A DNA stretch of 64,000 bases from Rodentibacter ratti (GTDB taxonomy: Bacteria; Pseudomonadota; Gammaproteobacteria; Enterobacterales; Pasteurellaceae): contig NZ_MLAJ01000002.1 of the NCBI RefSeq assembly GCF_002000485.1, positions 372,001 through 436,000 of the forward strand. The letters are read 5' to 3'. The position numbers were made by a program, and so were the translations under genes. The first letter of the stretch is position 1. Each line of letters begins with the position of its first letter. This document shows positions 9,407 through 18,972 of the stretch, one piece after another. The notes under the pieces are model-generated. The model worked only from the letters and a program-made list of their open reading frames with translations. It did not search any database and was not told the DNA's origin.

Positions 9407-9479
9407 TTATTTTTCCTAATGAGGTGAATATAGGCAAACTGACTTTTCAATCAGCTTGCTGTAATCTGAATAGCAACAA

Positions 9480-9498
9480 GGGCGTATGCCATACGCCC
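9480..9498. terminator. Hairpin between nqrF and apbE
   Basis: A perfect stem GGGCGTAT / ATACGCCC with a three-base loop. On the minus strand no T run follows, so it may be an mRNA-stabilising or processing hairpin rather than a terminator. Confidence 0.45.
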
Positions 9499-9516
9499 CT
9501 AAAAAACGCTTTAAAT

Positions 9517-9550
9517 TTTGACCGCACTTCATCACAAAGTGCGGTCAATT
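9517..9550 (-). terminator. Inverted uptake-signal hairpin after nqrF
   Basis: TGACCGCACTT and AAGTGCGGTCA pair across an eight-base loop, 25 bases after the nqrF stop. On the minus strand it is followed by AAAATTTAAAG, a weak terminator tail. Partial read-through into apbE-nqrM is likely. Confidence 0.6.
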
Positions 9551-9574
9551 TTCATGGTGTTTTAACTCATTAAA

Positions 9575-10810
9575 TCATCCACCGAAGTCATCTAACAAGA
9601 TGTTTTCGTCTTCAACGCCGAGGTCTTTCAACATTTTGATTACCGCTGCGTTCATTACCGGAGGTCCACACATATAGTATTCACAATCTTCTGGTGCTTC
9701 ATGATTTTTCAGATAGTTTTCATAAAGTACATTGTGAATGAAGCCGGTATAGCCATCCCAATTATCTTCCGGCAATGGATCAGAAAGAGCCACATGCCAT
9801 TTGAAGTTTGGATTTTCCGCTTGAAGCGTATCAAAATCTTCTACATAGAACATTTCACGTTTAGAACGTGCACCATACCAGAATGAGATTTTGCGTTTAG
9901 AATGTAAACGTTTTAACTGGTCAAAAATGTGTGAACGCATTGGTGCCATACCCGCACCACCACCGATGAAGACCATTTCCGCATCGGTGTCTTTTGCAAA
10001 GAATTCACCGAATGGACCGGAAATTGTCACTTTATCACCTTCTTTTAATGACCAAATGTAAGAAGACATTTGACCCGGAGGGGCATCCGGTTGACGCGGA
10101 GGAGGCGTTGCAATACGTACGTTAAGCATAATGATGCCTTTTTCTTCCGGATAGGAAGCCATGGAATAAGCACGAATGATATGCTCATCCACTTTAGACA
10201 CATAACGCCATAAATCGTATTTATCCCAATCCTCGTGATATTCTTCCGGAATATCGAAGTCTTTATAGTAAACCGTATGAGGCTCTGCTTCGATTTGGAT
10301 ATAACCACCGGCACGGAATGGTACTTCTTCACCTTCAGGAATCGCCAATTTAAGCTCTTTGATGAATGTCGCTTTGTTATCGTTAGAAATAACGGTACAT
10401 TCCCATTTTTTCACACCGAAGATTTCTTCCGGAAGTTCAACTTCCATATTGCCTTTCACATTCACTTGGCAAGCCAAACGATAACCTTCTTTGGCTTCAC
10501 GTTTGTTGATGTGAGAAAGCTCGGTAGGAAGAATTTCGCCACCACCGCTTTTCACTTTCACAATACATTGGCCGCAAGAGCCACCGCCACCACAAGCGGA
10601 AGATACGAAGATACCCTTACTTGCTAACGCACCTAATAATTTGCCACCGGCCGGTAAGGTGATCGCCTTTTCAGGATCATCATTAATGCCGATTGTAATA
10701 TCCCCGGAATCTACGAGTTTTGATTTCGCAAATAAGATGATTGCTACTAATACCAATACGATAACCGTAAATGCAGCAATACCGAGTGCAAGAATTACTG
10801 AATCACTCAT
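9575..10810 (-). CDS. nqrF: NqrF, NADH-oxidising subunit of Na+-NQR
   Basis: 411 residues. NqrF takes electrons from NADH into the sodium-pumping quinone reductase. It has an N-terminal membrane helix, a 2Fe-2S ferredoxin domain with cysteines 73, 79, 82 and 114 ([10 protein letters not shown] plus RLACQV), then a ferredoxin-reductase-type module with an FAD site (RAYSMASYP) and an NAD site ([13 protein letters not shown]). It is the last gene of nqrA-F. Confidence 0.98.
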   Translation of the reverse strand: MSDSVILALGIAAFTVIVLVLVAIILFAKSKLVDSGDITIGINDDPEKAITLPAGGKLLGALASKGIFVSSACGGGGSCGQCIVKVKSGGGEILPTELSHINKREAKEGYRLACQVNVKGNMEVELPEEIFGVKKWECTVISNDNKATFIKELKLAIPEGEEVPFRAGGYIQIEAEPHTVYYKDFDIPEEYHEDWDKYDLWRYVSKVDEHIIRAYSMASYPEEKGIIMLNVRIATPPPRQPDAPPGQMSSYIWSLKEGDKVTISGPFGEFFAKDTDAEMVFIGGGAGMAPMRSHIFDQLKRLHSKRKISFWYGARSKREMFYVEDFDTLQAENPNFKWHVALSDPLPEDNWDGYTGFIHNVLYENYLKNHEAPEDCEYYMCGPPVMNAAVIKMLKDLGVEDENILLDDFGG

Positions 10811-10822
10811 TGATTACACTCC

Positions 10823-11419
10823 TTATAATTGAATACCGGAGAAGGACATAAAGCCCAACGCCATCAAACCAACGGTGATGAAAGTAATGCCTAAGCCTTT
10901 CAAACCACCCGGAATATCCGCATATTTCATTTTTTCCGTTAAACCAGCAAGGGCAACGATGGCAAGCATCCAACCTAAACCGGAACCAAAACCATATACG
11001 ATAGACTCAGGGAAATTGTAATCACGTTGAACCATAAAGGATACGCCACCGAAAATCGCACAGTTTACTGCGATAAGCGGTAAGAAGATCCCTAATGCAT
11101 TATAAAGAGACGGCATAAATTTATCTAATACCATCTCAAGGATTTGTACTAAACCTGCAATCACACCGATAAAAGTGATGAAGTTTAAGAATGATAAATC
11201 CACACCTTCAATTAACGCATTTTCTTTTAGTATGTTAGCGTAAATTAACTGGTTAACCGGTACCGCAACGCCCAACACGAAGGTTACTGCAATCCCTAAA
11301 CCAAAAGCCGTAGAAACCTTTTTTGATACCGCCAAGAATGTACACATTCCCAAGAAAAAGGACAGTGCCATATTTTCAATGAAGACGGCCTTCACAAATA
11401 GGCTAATATAATGTTCCAT
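10823..11419 (-). CDS. nqrE: NqrE, membrane subunit of Na+-NQR
   Basis: 198 residues, almost entirely six membrane helices. NqrE and NqrD are homologous with inverted topology and hold an iron centre through paired cysteines near the membrane middle; here candidates are in FLGMCTFLA and VNCAIFGG. It lies 3 bases after nqrD and 12 before nqrF in the operon. Confidence 0.97.
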   Translation of the reverse strand: MEHYISLFVKAVFIENMALSFFLGMCTFLAVSKKVSTAFGLGIAVTFVLGVAVPVNQLIYANILKENALIEGVDLSFLNFITFIGVIAGLVQILEMVLDKFMPSLYNALGIFLPLIAVNCAIFGGVSFMVQRDYNFPESIVYGFGSGLGWMLAIVALAGLTEKMKYADIPGGLKGLGITFITVGLMALGFMSFSGIQL

Positions 11420-11422
11420 TGA

Positions 11423-12049
11423 TTATTTCTCCTGTTGCTCCGGTTTCCAAGTTCTTAATCCCCAGATGACAAATCCGATGATAAAGAATGCACTTGGTGC
11501 AAGTAGGAATAAACCGTTTGCTTGGTACCAACCACCATTTTGAATTGTTTCAAGAATGGTTATACCGAATAATTTACCTGAGCCGATAAGTTCACGGAAG
11601 AACGCAACAATGATTAGCATTGCGCCATAACCTAAACCGTTACCAATACCGTCCACGAAACTTTCAAGCGGAGGGGATTTCATTGCGAAGGCCTCTGCAC
11701 GACCCATTACAATACAGTTCGTAATAATCAACCCAACGAATACTGAAAGCTGCTTAGATAAACCGTAAGCATAAGCTTTTAATACTTGGTCAACAACAAT
11801 TACCAATGAAGCAATAATCGCAAGTTGTACGATAATACGAATACTGTTAGGAATATAGTGACGGATTAAAGAAACAAAGAAGTTTGATAACCCGGTTACT
11901 AAAGTTACCGCAATAGCCATAACAAATGCAGTTTCTAATTTCGTTGTTACCGCTAATGCAGAACAGATCCCAAGGATTTGCAACGCAATTGGATTGTTTT
12001 TAGCAATAGGAGCTAATAACAGATCTTTTAAATTTGTTTTTCCAGACAT
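11423..12049 (-). CDS. nqrD: NqrD, membrane subunit of Na+-NQR
   Basis: 208 residues with six membrane helices. Cysteines in LGICSALAV and [11 protein letters not shown] correspond to those that bind iron between NqrD and NqrE in this family. The start codon overlaps the nqrC stop by one base, giving translational coupling. Confidence 0.97.
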   Translation of the reverse strand: MSGKTNLKDLLLAPIAKNNPIALQILGICSALAVTTKLETAFVMAIAVTLVTGLSNFFVSLIRHYIPNSIRIIVQLAIIASLVIVVDQVLKAYAYGLSKQLSVFVGLIITNCIVMGRAEAFAMKSPPLESFVDGIGNGLGYGAMLIIVAFFRELIGSGKLFGITILETIQNGGWYQANGLFLLAPSAFFIIGFVIWGLRTWKPEQQEK

Positions 12050-12783
12050 TAGTTCGCTCCTGCTTGAAGTTTTTCAAGATATTTACTAAAGCCATTTTCA
12101 CTGAACCAGTAATCAAAAGTACCTTGAACACCGTTAGCGGTTAAGGTCGCTCCGGATAAACCGTCAACGCTATGATCATCTTTCGGTGCCTGACCTTTCA
12201 CAATATGAATAGCCGGTTGATGCTGTTCATTGAAAAGTTTTTTACCTTTAAATAAACCGGCCCAATTTGGGTTTTCAATCTCACCACCCAACCCTGGAGT
12301 TTCGCCATGTTGATAATAGGTGATACCGTTCACCGTATTGCCATCCGGTTGAACAGAAACCAAACCATACATAACAGACCATAATCCGGTGCCGTAAATA
12401 GGTAAAATCACTTGCTGAGTTTGACCTTGTTCATCTTTAACAAGATAAATTTCTGCAGTTTTCCCACGAGTACGGATTCTCGCTTTATCCTGTTCTGCAG
12501 GAATCGCTTCTTGCGAATCATCAGCTTGTTGAACATAGTCACCTGTTGCTAAATCAACAAAACGTGGTTCAATAAATTTTGCATAGGTTTCTTTTACATT
12601 CGTTTTTTCTTGTAAAAGTCCTGCAACATTGAGGATATTTTTTTGCTTGTCGAGTAATTTTTGCTCTTCTTGTGCAGGTTTTAACACCACAGCGGAACCA
12701 GCAACAATAATGGAACAAACTAAACTCAGTAACAACACAACAAGAATTGTGCCGCCAACACTGTCTTTATTAAACTTAGCCAT
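12049..12783 (-). CDS. nqrC: NqrC, FMN-carrying subunit of Na+-NQR
   Basis: 244 residues. One N-terminal membrane helix anchors a periplasmic domain with the flavinylation motif DGLSGAT; Thr213 is the predicted FMN attachment residue, modified by ApbE. The start at 12783 ([12 protein letters not shown]) matches the family. A longer open frame reaches 12858 but would run deep into nqrB. As chosen, the start overlaps the nqrB end by 8 bases. Confidence 0.97.
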   Translation of the reverse strand: MAKFNKDSVGGTILVVLLLSLVCSIIVAGSAVVLKPAQEEQKLLDKQKNILNVAGLLQEKTNVKETYAKFIEPRFVDLATGDYVQQADDSQEAIPAEQDKARIRTRGKTAEIYLVKDEQGQTQQVILPIYGTGLWSVMYGLVSVQPDGNTVNGITYYQHGETPGLGGEIENPNWAGLFKGKKLFNEQHQPAIHIVKGQAPKDDHSVDGLSGATLTANGVQGTFDYWFSENGFSKYLEKLQAGAN

Positions 12784-14011
12784 TTGTTCTTGCTCTCCGA
12801 CGTTTGATATTTGCTTGAACAACGATGTAGTCAAAAATTGGTGCAAACAAGTTTGCAAATAAAATTGCTAACATCATTCCTTCCGGATAAGCCGGGTTTA
12901 CAGTACGAATTAACACGGCCATAACACCGATTAACGCACCATACCACCATTTACCTGTATTGGTGAACGAGGCTGAAACAGGATCCGTTGCCATGAACAC
13001 CATACCTAGAGCAAAACCACCTAAAACAAGATGCCAGTGCCAAGGCATTGAGAACATATGATTGGTTTCAGAACCAATGAGGTTAAATAATGTTGAGGTT
13101 GCAATCATACCGAGCATTACCCCGGCGATAATACGCCATGAAGCGATACGGGTGAAAACTATAATTGCCCCACCGATTAAAATCGCTAAGGTTGAAACCT
13201 CACCCATAGAACCCGGAAGGTTACCAATAAACGCATCCATCCAAGAGATTGGCTGACCGGTTACAGTATGCTGTAATGCACCCTGACCTGCTTGTGACCA
13301 TTGTGAAAGTGCGGTCGCACCGGAGAAGCCATCTGCTGCTGTCCATACCGTATCACCGGAAATTTGTGCCGGGTAGGCAAAGAACAAGAAGGCGCGACCT
13401 GCAAGTGCCGGGTTCATAAAGTTACGCCCTACACCACCGAAGATCTCTTTTGCCACAACGATACCAAAACTGATACCTAATGCCGCTTGCCATAAAGGTA
13501 ATGTTGGCGGAACAATTAAAGCGAAAAGAATGGTAGAAACAAACATCCCTTCATTCACTTCGTGGCCACGAACTACAGAGAACAATAATTCCCAAATAGT
13601 ACAAACGGTGAATACCACTAGGTAAATTGGCAGGAAGAAAATTGCCCCTAATGCCATTTTGCTTCCCCAACCGGCATTTAAGGTTAGATCTAACCCTAAA
13701 CCATTGGCGAGCGCATAATGCCAGTCGTTTGCAATTAATTGTTCTAAATTGCCTAATTGATTTAATGCGGGAATCGCTTGGTTACCCACATTGTACATAC
13801 CATAGAAAATCGCAGGAAACAGTGCGAGAAACACTGTGATCATCATACGTTTTGAGTCTAACGCATCACGAACATGCGTGTTTTTGTGCGTCACTGTACC
13901 CGGTGTATAAAGCAAGGTATAAATCGATTCAAAGATCGGATAAAGCTTGCTGTATTTACCACCTGGTAAAAACGCGGGTTCCATTTTTTCTAAAAGATTT
14001 TTTAAACCCAT
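12776..14011 (-). CDS. nqrB: NqrB, membrane FMN/riboflavin subunit of Na+-NQR
   Basis: 411 residues with about ten membrane helices. DGFSGAT places the covalent FMN on Thr233. NqrB carries part of the sodium channel and the quinone site in characterised enzymes. It overlaps nqrC and starts 2 bases after the nqrA stop. An uptake signal lies inside the coding sequence near 13308. Confidence 0.97.
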   Translation of the reverse strand: MGLKNLLEKMEPAFLPGGKYSKLYPIFESIYTLLYTPGTVTHKNTHVRDALDSKRMMITVFLALFPAIFYGMYNVGNQAIPALNQLGNLEQLIANDWHYALANGLGLDLTLNAGWGSKMALGAIFFLPIYLVVFTVCTIWELLFSVVRGHEVNEGMFVSTILFALIVPPTLPLWQAALGISFGIVVAKEIFGGVGRNFMNPALAGRAFLFFAYPAQISGDTVWTAADGFSGATALSQWSQAGQGALQHTVTGQPISWMDAFIGNLPGSMGEVSTLAILIGGAIIVFTRIASWRIIAGVMLGMIATSTLFNLIGSETNHMFSMPWHWHLVLGGFALGMVFMATDPVSASFTNTGKWWYGALIGVMAVLIRTVNPAYPEGMMLAILFANLFAPIFDYIVVQANIKRRRARTNG

Positions 14012-14013
14012 TT

Positions 14014-15357
14014 CTAACCTTCCTTCTCAATCTTTTCTAAAGCTTGGCGCAAGATTGAACCATATTCATATTTGCCCGGACAAACGAATGAACAAAGTGC
14101 TAAATCTTCTTCATCCAACTCTAAACAACCTAATGCTTGAGCACTATCAGTATCACCGGCGATTAAATCACGTAGCAATAAAGTTGGTAAAATATCCAAC
14201 GGCATGACTCGCTCATAGTTACCGATTGGCACCATCGCACGCTCACCACCATTTTCAGCGGTAGTGAAATTGAAGAGTTTTTTGCCAAAATGACCTAATA
14301 CAGTACGGGTAATCGAATATTTATTTGGTTGCGGAGTAATCCAACCAAAGAATTCTTTATTGTTCCCTTCTGCAATTACAGAAACTTGTAATGCATAACG
14401 GCCTAAGTAGTCATGTACACCTTTCGCCGTATTACCGCAAAGTACGGAACCTGAAATGACACGATTTTCACCCGCACTGAGTTCATTTTCAGTTAATTGA
14501 GAAAGGTTCGCACCAATCACTGTACGGATCAAACGTGGATTTTGCACTTGTGGACCGGCGAGAGAAATAACACGATCAACGTAAAGTTCACCCGTGGTAA
14601 ATAATTTACCAACAGCAATCACATCTTGATAATTGATATGCCATACGGTTTTATGTGCACCGACAGGATCAATAAAGTGAATGTGAGTGCCCACTAAACC
14701 TGACGGATGAACGCCACCAAAATCGTGAACCTGAAGATTTGATAAATCCACAGTCGGAATATTGGTATCACCGGCTTTACACAGATGTAACGGTTTGCTT
14801 GGGAATAAACGACTTAATACGCTTAACCCATTGATAAAATCTTGCCAATGCTCTTTTAACACGACTTCAGGATCAGCCGAGAGAGGATTAGTATCCATCG
14901 CATTAACAAAGATAGAAGAAGGTTCGCTTTCAATCGCAGGGATTTTGCTGAAAGGACGCGTACGTAATGCGGTCCATAAACCCGATTCCACAAGATTTTG
15001 TTTTACTTGTTCAGGAGAAAGCGTATTGAGCTCATCTGCATTATATTTCGCGAAAGTGATTTGTTCATCGCCTTCCACGTTAATGACCACAGATTGTAAT
15101 ACACGTTTTTCGCCACGATTTATTGCTGTGATAGTACCACTTGCTGGGGCTGTGAAAACCACACCGGGATTTTTCTTATCTTCAAAAAGCACTTGACCTT
15201 TCTTGACAACATCACCTTCGCGTACCTTCATAGAAGGACGCATCCCCACATACTCCTCACCAAGAATCGCAACCTGATTCACAACGTTGCCATTGTGGAT
15301 TACTTGTGCCGGTTTTCCTGCAATAGGAAGATCCAAGCCTTTCTTAATTGTAATCAT
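14014..15357 (-). CDS. nqrA: NqrA, peripheral subunit of Na+-NQR
   Basis: 447 residues, the normal length. NqrA is the cytoplasmic subunit of the complex, implicated in quinone access. It contains the family N-terminus [10 protein letters not shown], a biotinyl/lipoyl-like [12 protein letters not shown] segment and a conserved cysteine-containing C-terminus ([13 protein letters not shown]). The ATG at 15357 is chosen; a TTG seven codons earlier is possible but would add residues not seen in the family. It is the first gene of the operon. Confidence 0.97.
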   Translation of the reverse strand: MITIKKGLDLPIAGKPAQVIHNGNVVNQVAILGEEYVGMRPSMKVREGDVVKKGQVLFEDKKNPGVVFTAPASGTITAINRGEKRVLQSVVINVEGDEQITFAKYNADELNTLSPEQVKQNLVESGLWTALRTRPFSKIPAIESEPSSIFVNAMDTNPLSADPEVVLKEHWQDFINGLSVLSRLFPSKPLHLCKAGDTNIPTVDLSNLQVHDFGGVHPSGLVGTHIHFIDPVGAHKTVWHINYQDVIAVGKLFTTGELYVDRVISLAGPQVQNPRLIRTVIGANLSQLTENELSAGENRVISGSVLCGNTAKGVHDYLGRYALQVSVIAEGNNKEFFGWITPQPNKYSITRTVLGHFGKKLFNFTTAENGGERAMVPIGNYERVMPLDILPTLLLRDLIAGDTDSAQALGCLELDEEDLALCSFVCPGKYEYGSILRQALEKIEKEG

Positions 15358-15681
15358 ATTGTTTGCACTACTTTTCAAGGTTAAAAATACGATTGCAAAT
15401 AACTGAAATTAAATGCAATCTCGTGTTTGAGCGTGACAGAGAATACGTTAAACCATCAAAGTATTAACTACTGACACATAAATAAAAAACTCAAATTGGT
15501 TTAATTTTTTGACAAAGTAAGCGAGCTTTTACAACATCAAAAAATTGAAAATATAAAAATTAAAGCGACTTATTCTAGCTAAAATCTGCGTTTCATTCCA
15601 CTTTAACCCACACTTTTTGTGAAAAATTTGTGAACTTTTTGCAAGATACACACAAAGAGTTATGAACGGAAAACAATCAAA
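15358..15681. promoter_or_regulatory. 324 bp region upstream of nqrA, presumed nqr promoter region
   Basis: AT-rich non-coding DNA between the bolA stop and the nqrA start, both on the minus strand, so it should hold the nqr operon promoter. I could not pick a convincing -35/-10 pair. Two direct copies of TTTGTGAA (15616-15623 and 15627-15634) are spaced 11 bp, one helical turn, and could be a protein-binding site. No hairpin with a T run is evident after bolA. Confidence 0.45.
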
Positions 15682-15996
15682 CTATAAGCCAACTCCGGCA
15701 CAGTTTGGTGAGTTGGGAAATACTTCACCACGCTCTTCCCATTCTTTTTTGGTATAAAGATGGAGGGCGAAGGCATGGATACCGTTTTTTAAATCCTCGG
15801 CAAATAATTGATATAATTTTTGATGGCGTTTAACCTTACTCATACCATCAAAAACATCACTCACAATCACTAATTTAAAATGAGAATTTGCACCACGACC
15901 GGAGCTATGCATGTGACTTTCATTTTCTACTGCCGCAAAGTGCGGTTGAAATTCAGTGTGAATTTTATCTAATAATTCTTGTTGCTTTGACATCAT
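15682..15996 (-). CDS. bolA: BolA family protein
   Basis: 104 residues. BolA proteins bind monothiol glutaredoxins through a conserved histidine and affect iron-sulfur handling and envelope-related transcription. The conserved FKLVIVSDVFDGMSKVKRHQKLY segment is present. Two adjacent ATG codons occur; the second (15993) is better spaced from GGAG. The divergent neighbour is yajG, as in enterobacteria, which supports BolA rather than IbaG. Confidence 0.9.
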   Translation of the reverse strand: MMSKQQELLDKIHTEFQPHFAAVENESHMHSSGRGANSHFKLVIVSDVFDGMSKVKRHQKLYQLFAEDLKNGIHAFALHLYTKKEWEERGEVFPNSPNCAGVGL

Positions 15997-16087
15997 TTAT
16001 CTCCAATAAAATTTTGCTGAAAGGCTATACATCCGTCATTAAGTCTGCAAGAATAGCACAAATCAACTTATTTTAATTGAGGAAATT

Positions 16088-16687
16088 ATGAAGCTCGCAA
16101 ATAAAATCAAAACATTATCTGCTGTTACCCTTGCCGCCGCAACAGTGTTTCTTACCGGCTGCCAAGCTCAATCCAATACATTAACGTTCACCCCTCCAGC
16201 CCCTAATGCGTCGATGAACGTTAATCAATCCGCCGTTGTTTATGTCACCACAAGCGATGCCCGTTCAAAACAAGATATCGCCAGCTATGTAAAAAACGGG
16301 GAATTAGTAAAACTCAATGCTTCACCAAGTGTGACACAACTATTCCAACAAGTGATGCAACAAAATTTGGTCAGTAAGGGATTCCGTATTGGGCAGGTAA
16401 ATAATTCAAATGCCGGCGTTACCGTTGAAGTAAAAGATTTTTTCACTCAGGTGGATCAGGGCAATTTACGCTACAATCTAAACAGCAAAATTCAAGTCAC
16501 CGTGCATGTACAGGGTAGCGGTGGGAAATATAACAAAGACTTTAACGCCAGCCGTTCACAATCCGGCGCATTTAATGCTGACAATGACGAAATCCAAAAA
16601 GTGCTTGGTGAAACTTTCAAAGATATTGTTAATAACATCTATCAAGATCAAGAAGTCGTTACGGCAATCAATCAATATACCCGCTAA
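16088..16687 (+). CDS. yajG: YajG family lipoprotein
   Basis: 199 residues. The N-terminus is a lipoprotein signal peptide with lipobox LTGC, cysteine at residue 25. The rest matches the YajG family (LTFTPPAP near the start of the mature protein, [14 protein letters not shown]). It is presumably attached to a membrane facing the periplasm; function is unknown. GAGG at 16079-16082 supports the start. A hairpin terminator follows directly. Confidence 0.88.
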   Translation: MKLANKIKTLSAVTLAAATVFLTGCQAQSNTLTFTPPAPNASMNVNQSAVVYVTTSDARSKQDIASYVKNGELVKLNASPSVTQLFQQVMQQNLVSKGFRIGQVNNSNAGVTVEVKDFFTQVDQGNLRYNLNSKIQVTVHVQGSGGKYNKDFNASRSQSGAFNADNDEIQKVLGETFKDIVNNIYQDQEVVTAINQYTR

Positions 16688-16694
16688 TTTCTTT

Positions 16695-16718
16695 TGGGGC
16701 GTTTCGCCCCATTATTTT
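16695..16718 (+). terminator. Terminator of yajG
   Basis: TGGGGCG, loop TTT, CGCCCCA (16695-16711), then TTATTTT, 7 bases after the stop codon. A typical factor-independent terminator. Confidence 0.85.
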
Positions 16719-16728
16719 CTATAAAAAC

Positions 16729-16757
16729 TTGACGAATACCCCTTTCAAGCGTAACAT
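16729..16757 (+). promoter_or_regulatory. Predicted corA promoter
   Basis: TTGACG (16729-16734), a 17 bp spacer and TAACAT (16752-16757) fit a sigma-70 promoter. It would start RNA near 16764, giving a leader of about 230 bases before corA. Confidence 0.65.
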
Positions 16758-16994
16758 TCGCCCGATTTTTTAACGAGAAGGACACACACTTTGGACAGTC
16801 ATAGTCGATACCGAATATCGCTTTAGACTCCCGCCCAACGCCAAAATGGCTATCGGCGAGAGTTCGTCGGTAGATTTACCGATTTCGGCATCCTTAATAC
16901 AAAACGAAAATACCGCAATTTTTAACCGCACTTTTATTCGTTTGACATTCTTTTGTTCACGGCTAACTGTTCATAATCCCACAAGGAGTATGAA
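16758..16994 (+). promoter_or_regulatory. Long leader of corA with possible leader peptide
   Basis: From the predicted start point to corA lie about 230 bases. A site GAGAAGGA (16775-16782) is followed after 8 bases by TTG at 16791 that would open an 11-codon frame ending at 16826. Small hairpins follow: GCC/GGC near 16837-16848 and CGGTA/TACCG around 16873-16886. Another frame is open from 16774 to 16998 without a plausible early start codon; its product has a protein-like composition, so a decayed gene is an alternative. I know of no described RNA family matching this. Confidence 0.4.
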
Positions 16995-17942
16995 ATGATC
17001 AATGCTTTTACTATCAACGATTCCCGTTTATTTCGGATCGACGAAAATGAAACGGATCTCAATAGCGCAATCTGGCTTGATTTGCTCGAACCTACCGGCG
17101 AAGAGCGTGAAATGCTACAAGAAAGCTTAGGACAAAGCCTCGCTTCTTTTCTGGAATTAGAAGATATCGAAGCCTCCGCCCGTTTCTTTGAAGACGAAGA
17201 CGGATTACACTTACACTCATTCTTTTACTGTGAAGATGAAAATAACTATGCCGATCTCGCTAGTGTAGCATTTACTATCCGCGATGGCCGCTTATTTACC
17301 TTACGTGATCGAGAACTGCCTGCATTTCGTTTGTATCGTATGCGTTCCCGTAGTCAGCGTTTATTGGAATTCAATGCTTATGAAGTGCTGCTTGATTTAT
17401 TTGAAACCAAAATTGAGCAACTTGCCGATGTCATCGAAAATGTTTACGCCGATCTAGAAGAATTAAGTCGCGTAATCCTAAACGGCACACAAGGTGAGGC
17501 GTTTGATGAAGCGTTAAACACCCTCACAGAACAGGAAGATACCAGTTCAAAAGTGCGCCTATGTCTGATGGATACCCAACGCGCACTCGGTTTTTTAGTG
17601 CGCAAAACCCGTTTACCGGCAAACCAGTTGGAACAGGCGAGAGAAATCCTGCGAGATATTGAATCCCTACAACCGCACAACGAATCCTTGTTCCAAAAAG
17701 TAAATTTCCTTATGCAAGCAGCAATGGGTTACATTAATATTGAGCAGAATAAAATTATGAAATTTTTCTCGGTAGTCTCCGTGATGTTCTTACCGGCAAC
17801 ATTAGTTGCCTCTACTTATGGAATGAACTTTGAGTTTATGCCGGAACTGCATTTTAAATATGGTTACCCAATGGCTATCGGTTTAATGATCGCCGCAGCA
17901 CTCACCCCATATATTTATTTTAAACGAAAAGGATGGCTATAA
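16995..17942 (+). CDS. corA: CorA, magnesium/cobalt channel
   Basis: 315 residues. CorA forms a pentameric inner-membrane channel for Mg2+ and Co2+. A long cytoplasmic N-terminal domain is followed by two C-terminal membrane helices; the signature [11 protein letters not shown] places the GMN motif at residues 276-278 after the first helix. AAGGAG at 16982-16987 supports the ATG at 16995. The stop overlaps the yggT start by one base. Confidence 0.97.
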   Translation: MINAFTINDSRLFRIDENETDLNSAIWLDLLEPTGEEREMLQESLGQSLASFLELEDIEASARFFEDEDGLHLHSFFYCEDENNYADLASVAFTIRDGRLFTLRDRELPAFRLYRMRSRSQRLLEFNAYEVLLDLFETKIEQLADVIENVYADLEELSRVILNGTQGEAFDEALNTLTEQEDTSSKVRLCLMDTQRALGFLVRKTRLPANQLEQAREILRDIESLQPHNESLFQKVNFLMQAAMGYINIEQNKIMKFFSVVSVMFLPATLVASTYGMNFEFMPELHFKYGYPMAIGLMIAAALTPYIYFKRKGWL

Positions 17943-18487
17943 TGGAATTATCCCAAACCGCACTATTTGTCGGTTCAATCATCAATCTTTATGCGCTAGT
18001 GTTGGTCTTACGTATTTGGTTGCAATTGGCTAGAGTGGATTACTACAATCCTCTTTCACAGTTTGTGGTAAAAATTACAGAACCGGTACTTAAACCCATT
18101 CGTAAAATGATGCCGACCGTCAAAAACATTGACACTTCAGCTGTCCTTGTGATTTTTATCCTCGGTGCGCTAAAATCCGTGCTTTACTTCGGATTAGCCA
18201 TTGATGTCATGATACTTTTAGGCCTATTAAGCATTCTAAAAGCAACCGGAATGACGATTTTCTATGTGTTATTTATCGGAGCAATTTCAAGCTGGTTTAA
18301 TCGTGGTAACAATCCTACTTTCTACGCTTTCTATCAATTGTCAGAACCACTATTACGGCCTGTTAGAAAAATCTTACCAACTATTGGAATGATTGATTTT
18401 TCACCCATGGTGATTGTGTTTATCCTACTATTTATCAATAATCTTATGATTGATATGTTACAGGGACTTTGGGTGATCGCCGGATAA
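17942..18487 (+). CDS. yggT: YggT family membrane protein
   Basis: 181 residues from the ATG at 17942, which overlaps the corA stop (TAATG) and has AAAGGA nine bases upstream. An ATG three codons earlier is also possible. The protein holds two repeats of the YggT domain: LARVDYYNPLSQFVVKITEPVLKPIRK and FYQLSEPLLRPVRKILP mark equivalent positions, each flanked by membrane helices. Proposed roles in other bacteria include osmotic tolerance and cell division; none is proven here. Coupling to corA suggests co-expression. Confidence 0.88.
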   Translation: MELSQTALFVGSIINLYALVLVLRIWLQLARVDYYNPLSQFVVKITEPVLKPIRKMMPTVKNIDTSAVLVIFILGALKSVLYFGLAIDVMILLGLLSILKATGMTIFYVLFIGAISSWFNRGNNPTFYAFYQLSEPLLRPVRKILPTIGMIDFSPMVIVFILLFINNLMIDMLQGLWVIAG

Positions 18488-18514
18488 AGTGCGGTCATAA
18501 AATAACATGTTTTC

Positions 18515-18540
18515 AGCCACGTTCTACGTGGCTTTTCTTT
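18515..18540 (+). terminator. Hairpin with T run between yggT and yggU
   Basis: AGCCACGT, loop TCT, ACGTGGCT (18515-18533), then TTTCTTT. It stands between yggT and yggU, so it may end the corA-yggT transcript or act as an attenuator. Confidence 0.75.
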
Positions 18541-18555
18541 ATAGGGGTTATAAAT

Positions 18556-18843
18556 ATGTCAGCAATCGAAAAACTGTCTGATGGCATTCGCCTAAAGATT
18601 TTTTTACAACCCAAAGCCAGCAAAGATCAAATTGTTGGAATACATAATGAAGAACTCAAAATTACCATCACCGCCCCACCGATAGAAGGGCAAGCAAACG
18701 CTCATTTATTAAAATTCTTAAGCAAAATCTTCAAAGTACCGAAAAGCAGTATCCTGCTGGAAAAAGGCGAATTAAATCGCCACAAACAAATTTGGATTCC
18801 CTCTCCTAAATTAATGCCAAAAGAAATCGAAAATTTATTATAA
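18556..18843 (+). CDS. yggU: DUF167 family protein YggU
   Basis: 95 residues. The DUF167/YggU fold is small and of unknown function. The diagnostic motif APPIEGQANAHLLKFLSK is present, with basic residues following (GELNRHKQ). The ATG at 18556 with AGGGG upstream is chosen; a longer frame to 18469 overlaps yggT and the hairpin and is not believable. The yggT-yggU pairing is common in gammaproteobacteria. Confidence 0.88.
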   Translation: MSAIEKLSDGIRLKIFLQPKASKDQIVGIHNEELKITITAPPIEGQANAHLLKFLSKIFKVPKSSILLEKGELNRHKQIWIPSPKLMPKEIENLL

Positions 18844-18972
18844 AACAAACGAAAAAATCACCGCACTTTATGCCTCTTAGCCTACCAATTTATGGCGTTT
18901 TACGATATTCTATGAGTCAATTTTTTCATATAAAAATCCCGCTAAAGTGCGGTCAAAATTAAAGGTAATTTT

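Noticed and set aside
15616-15634. CRP or DnaA site near the TTTGTGAA repeats upstream of nqrA
   Set aside because: The two copies are direct, not inverted, so they do not fit CRP, and neither matches the DnaA box TTATCCACA.
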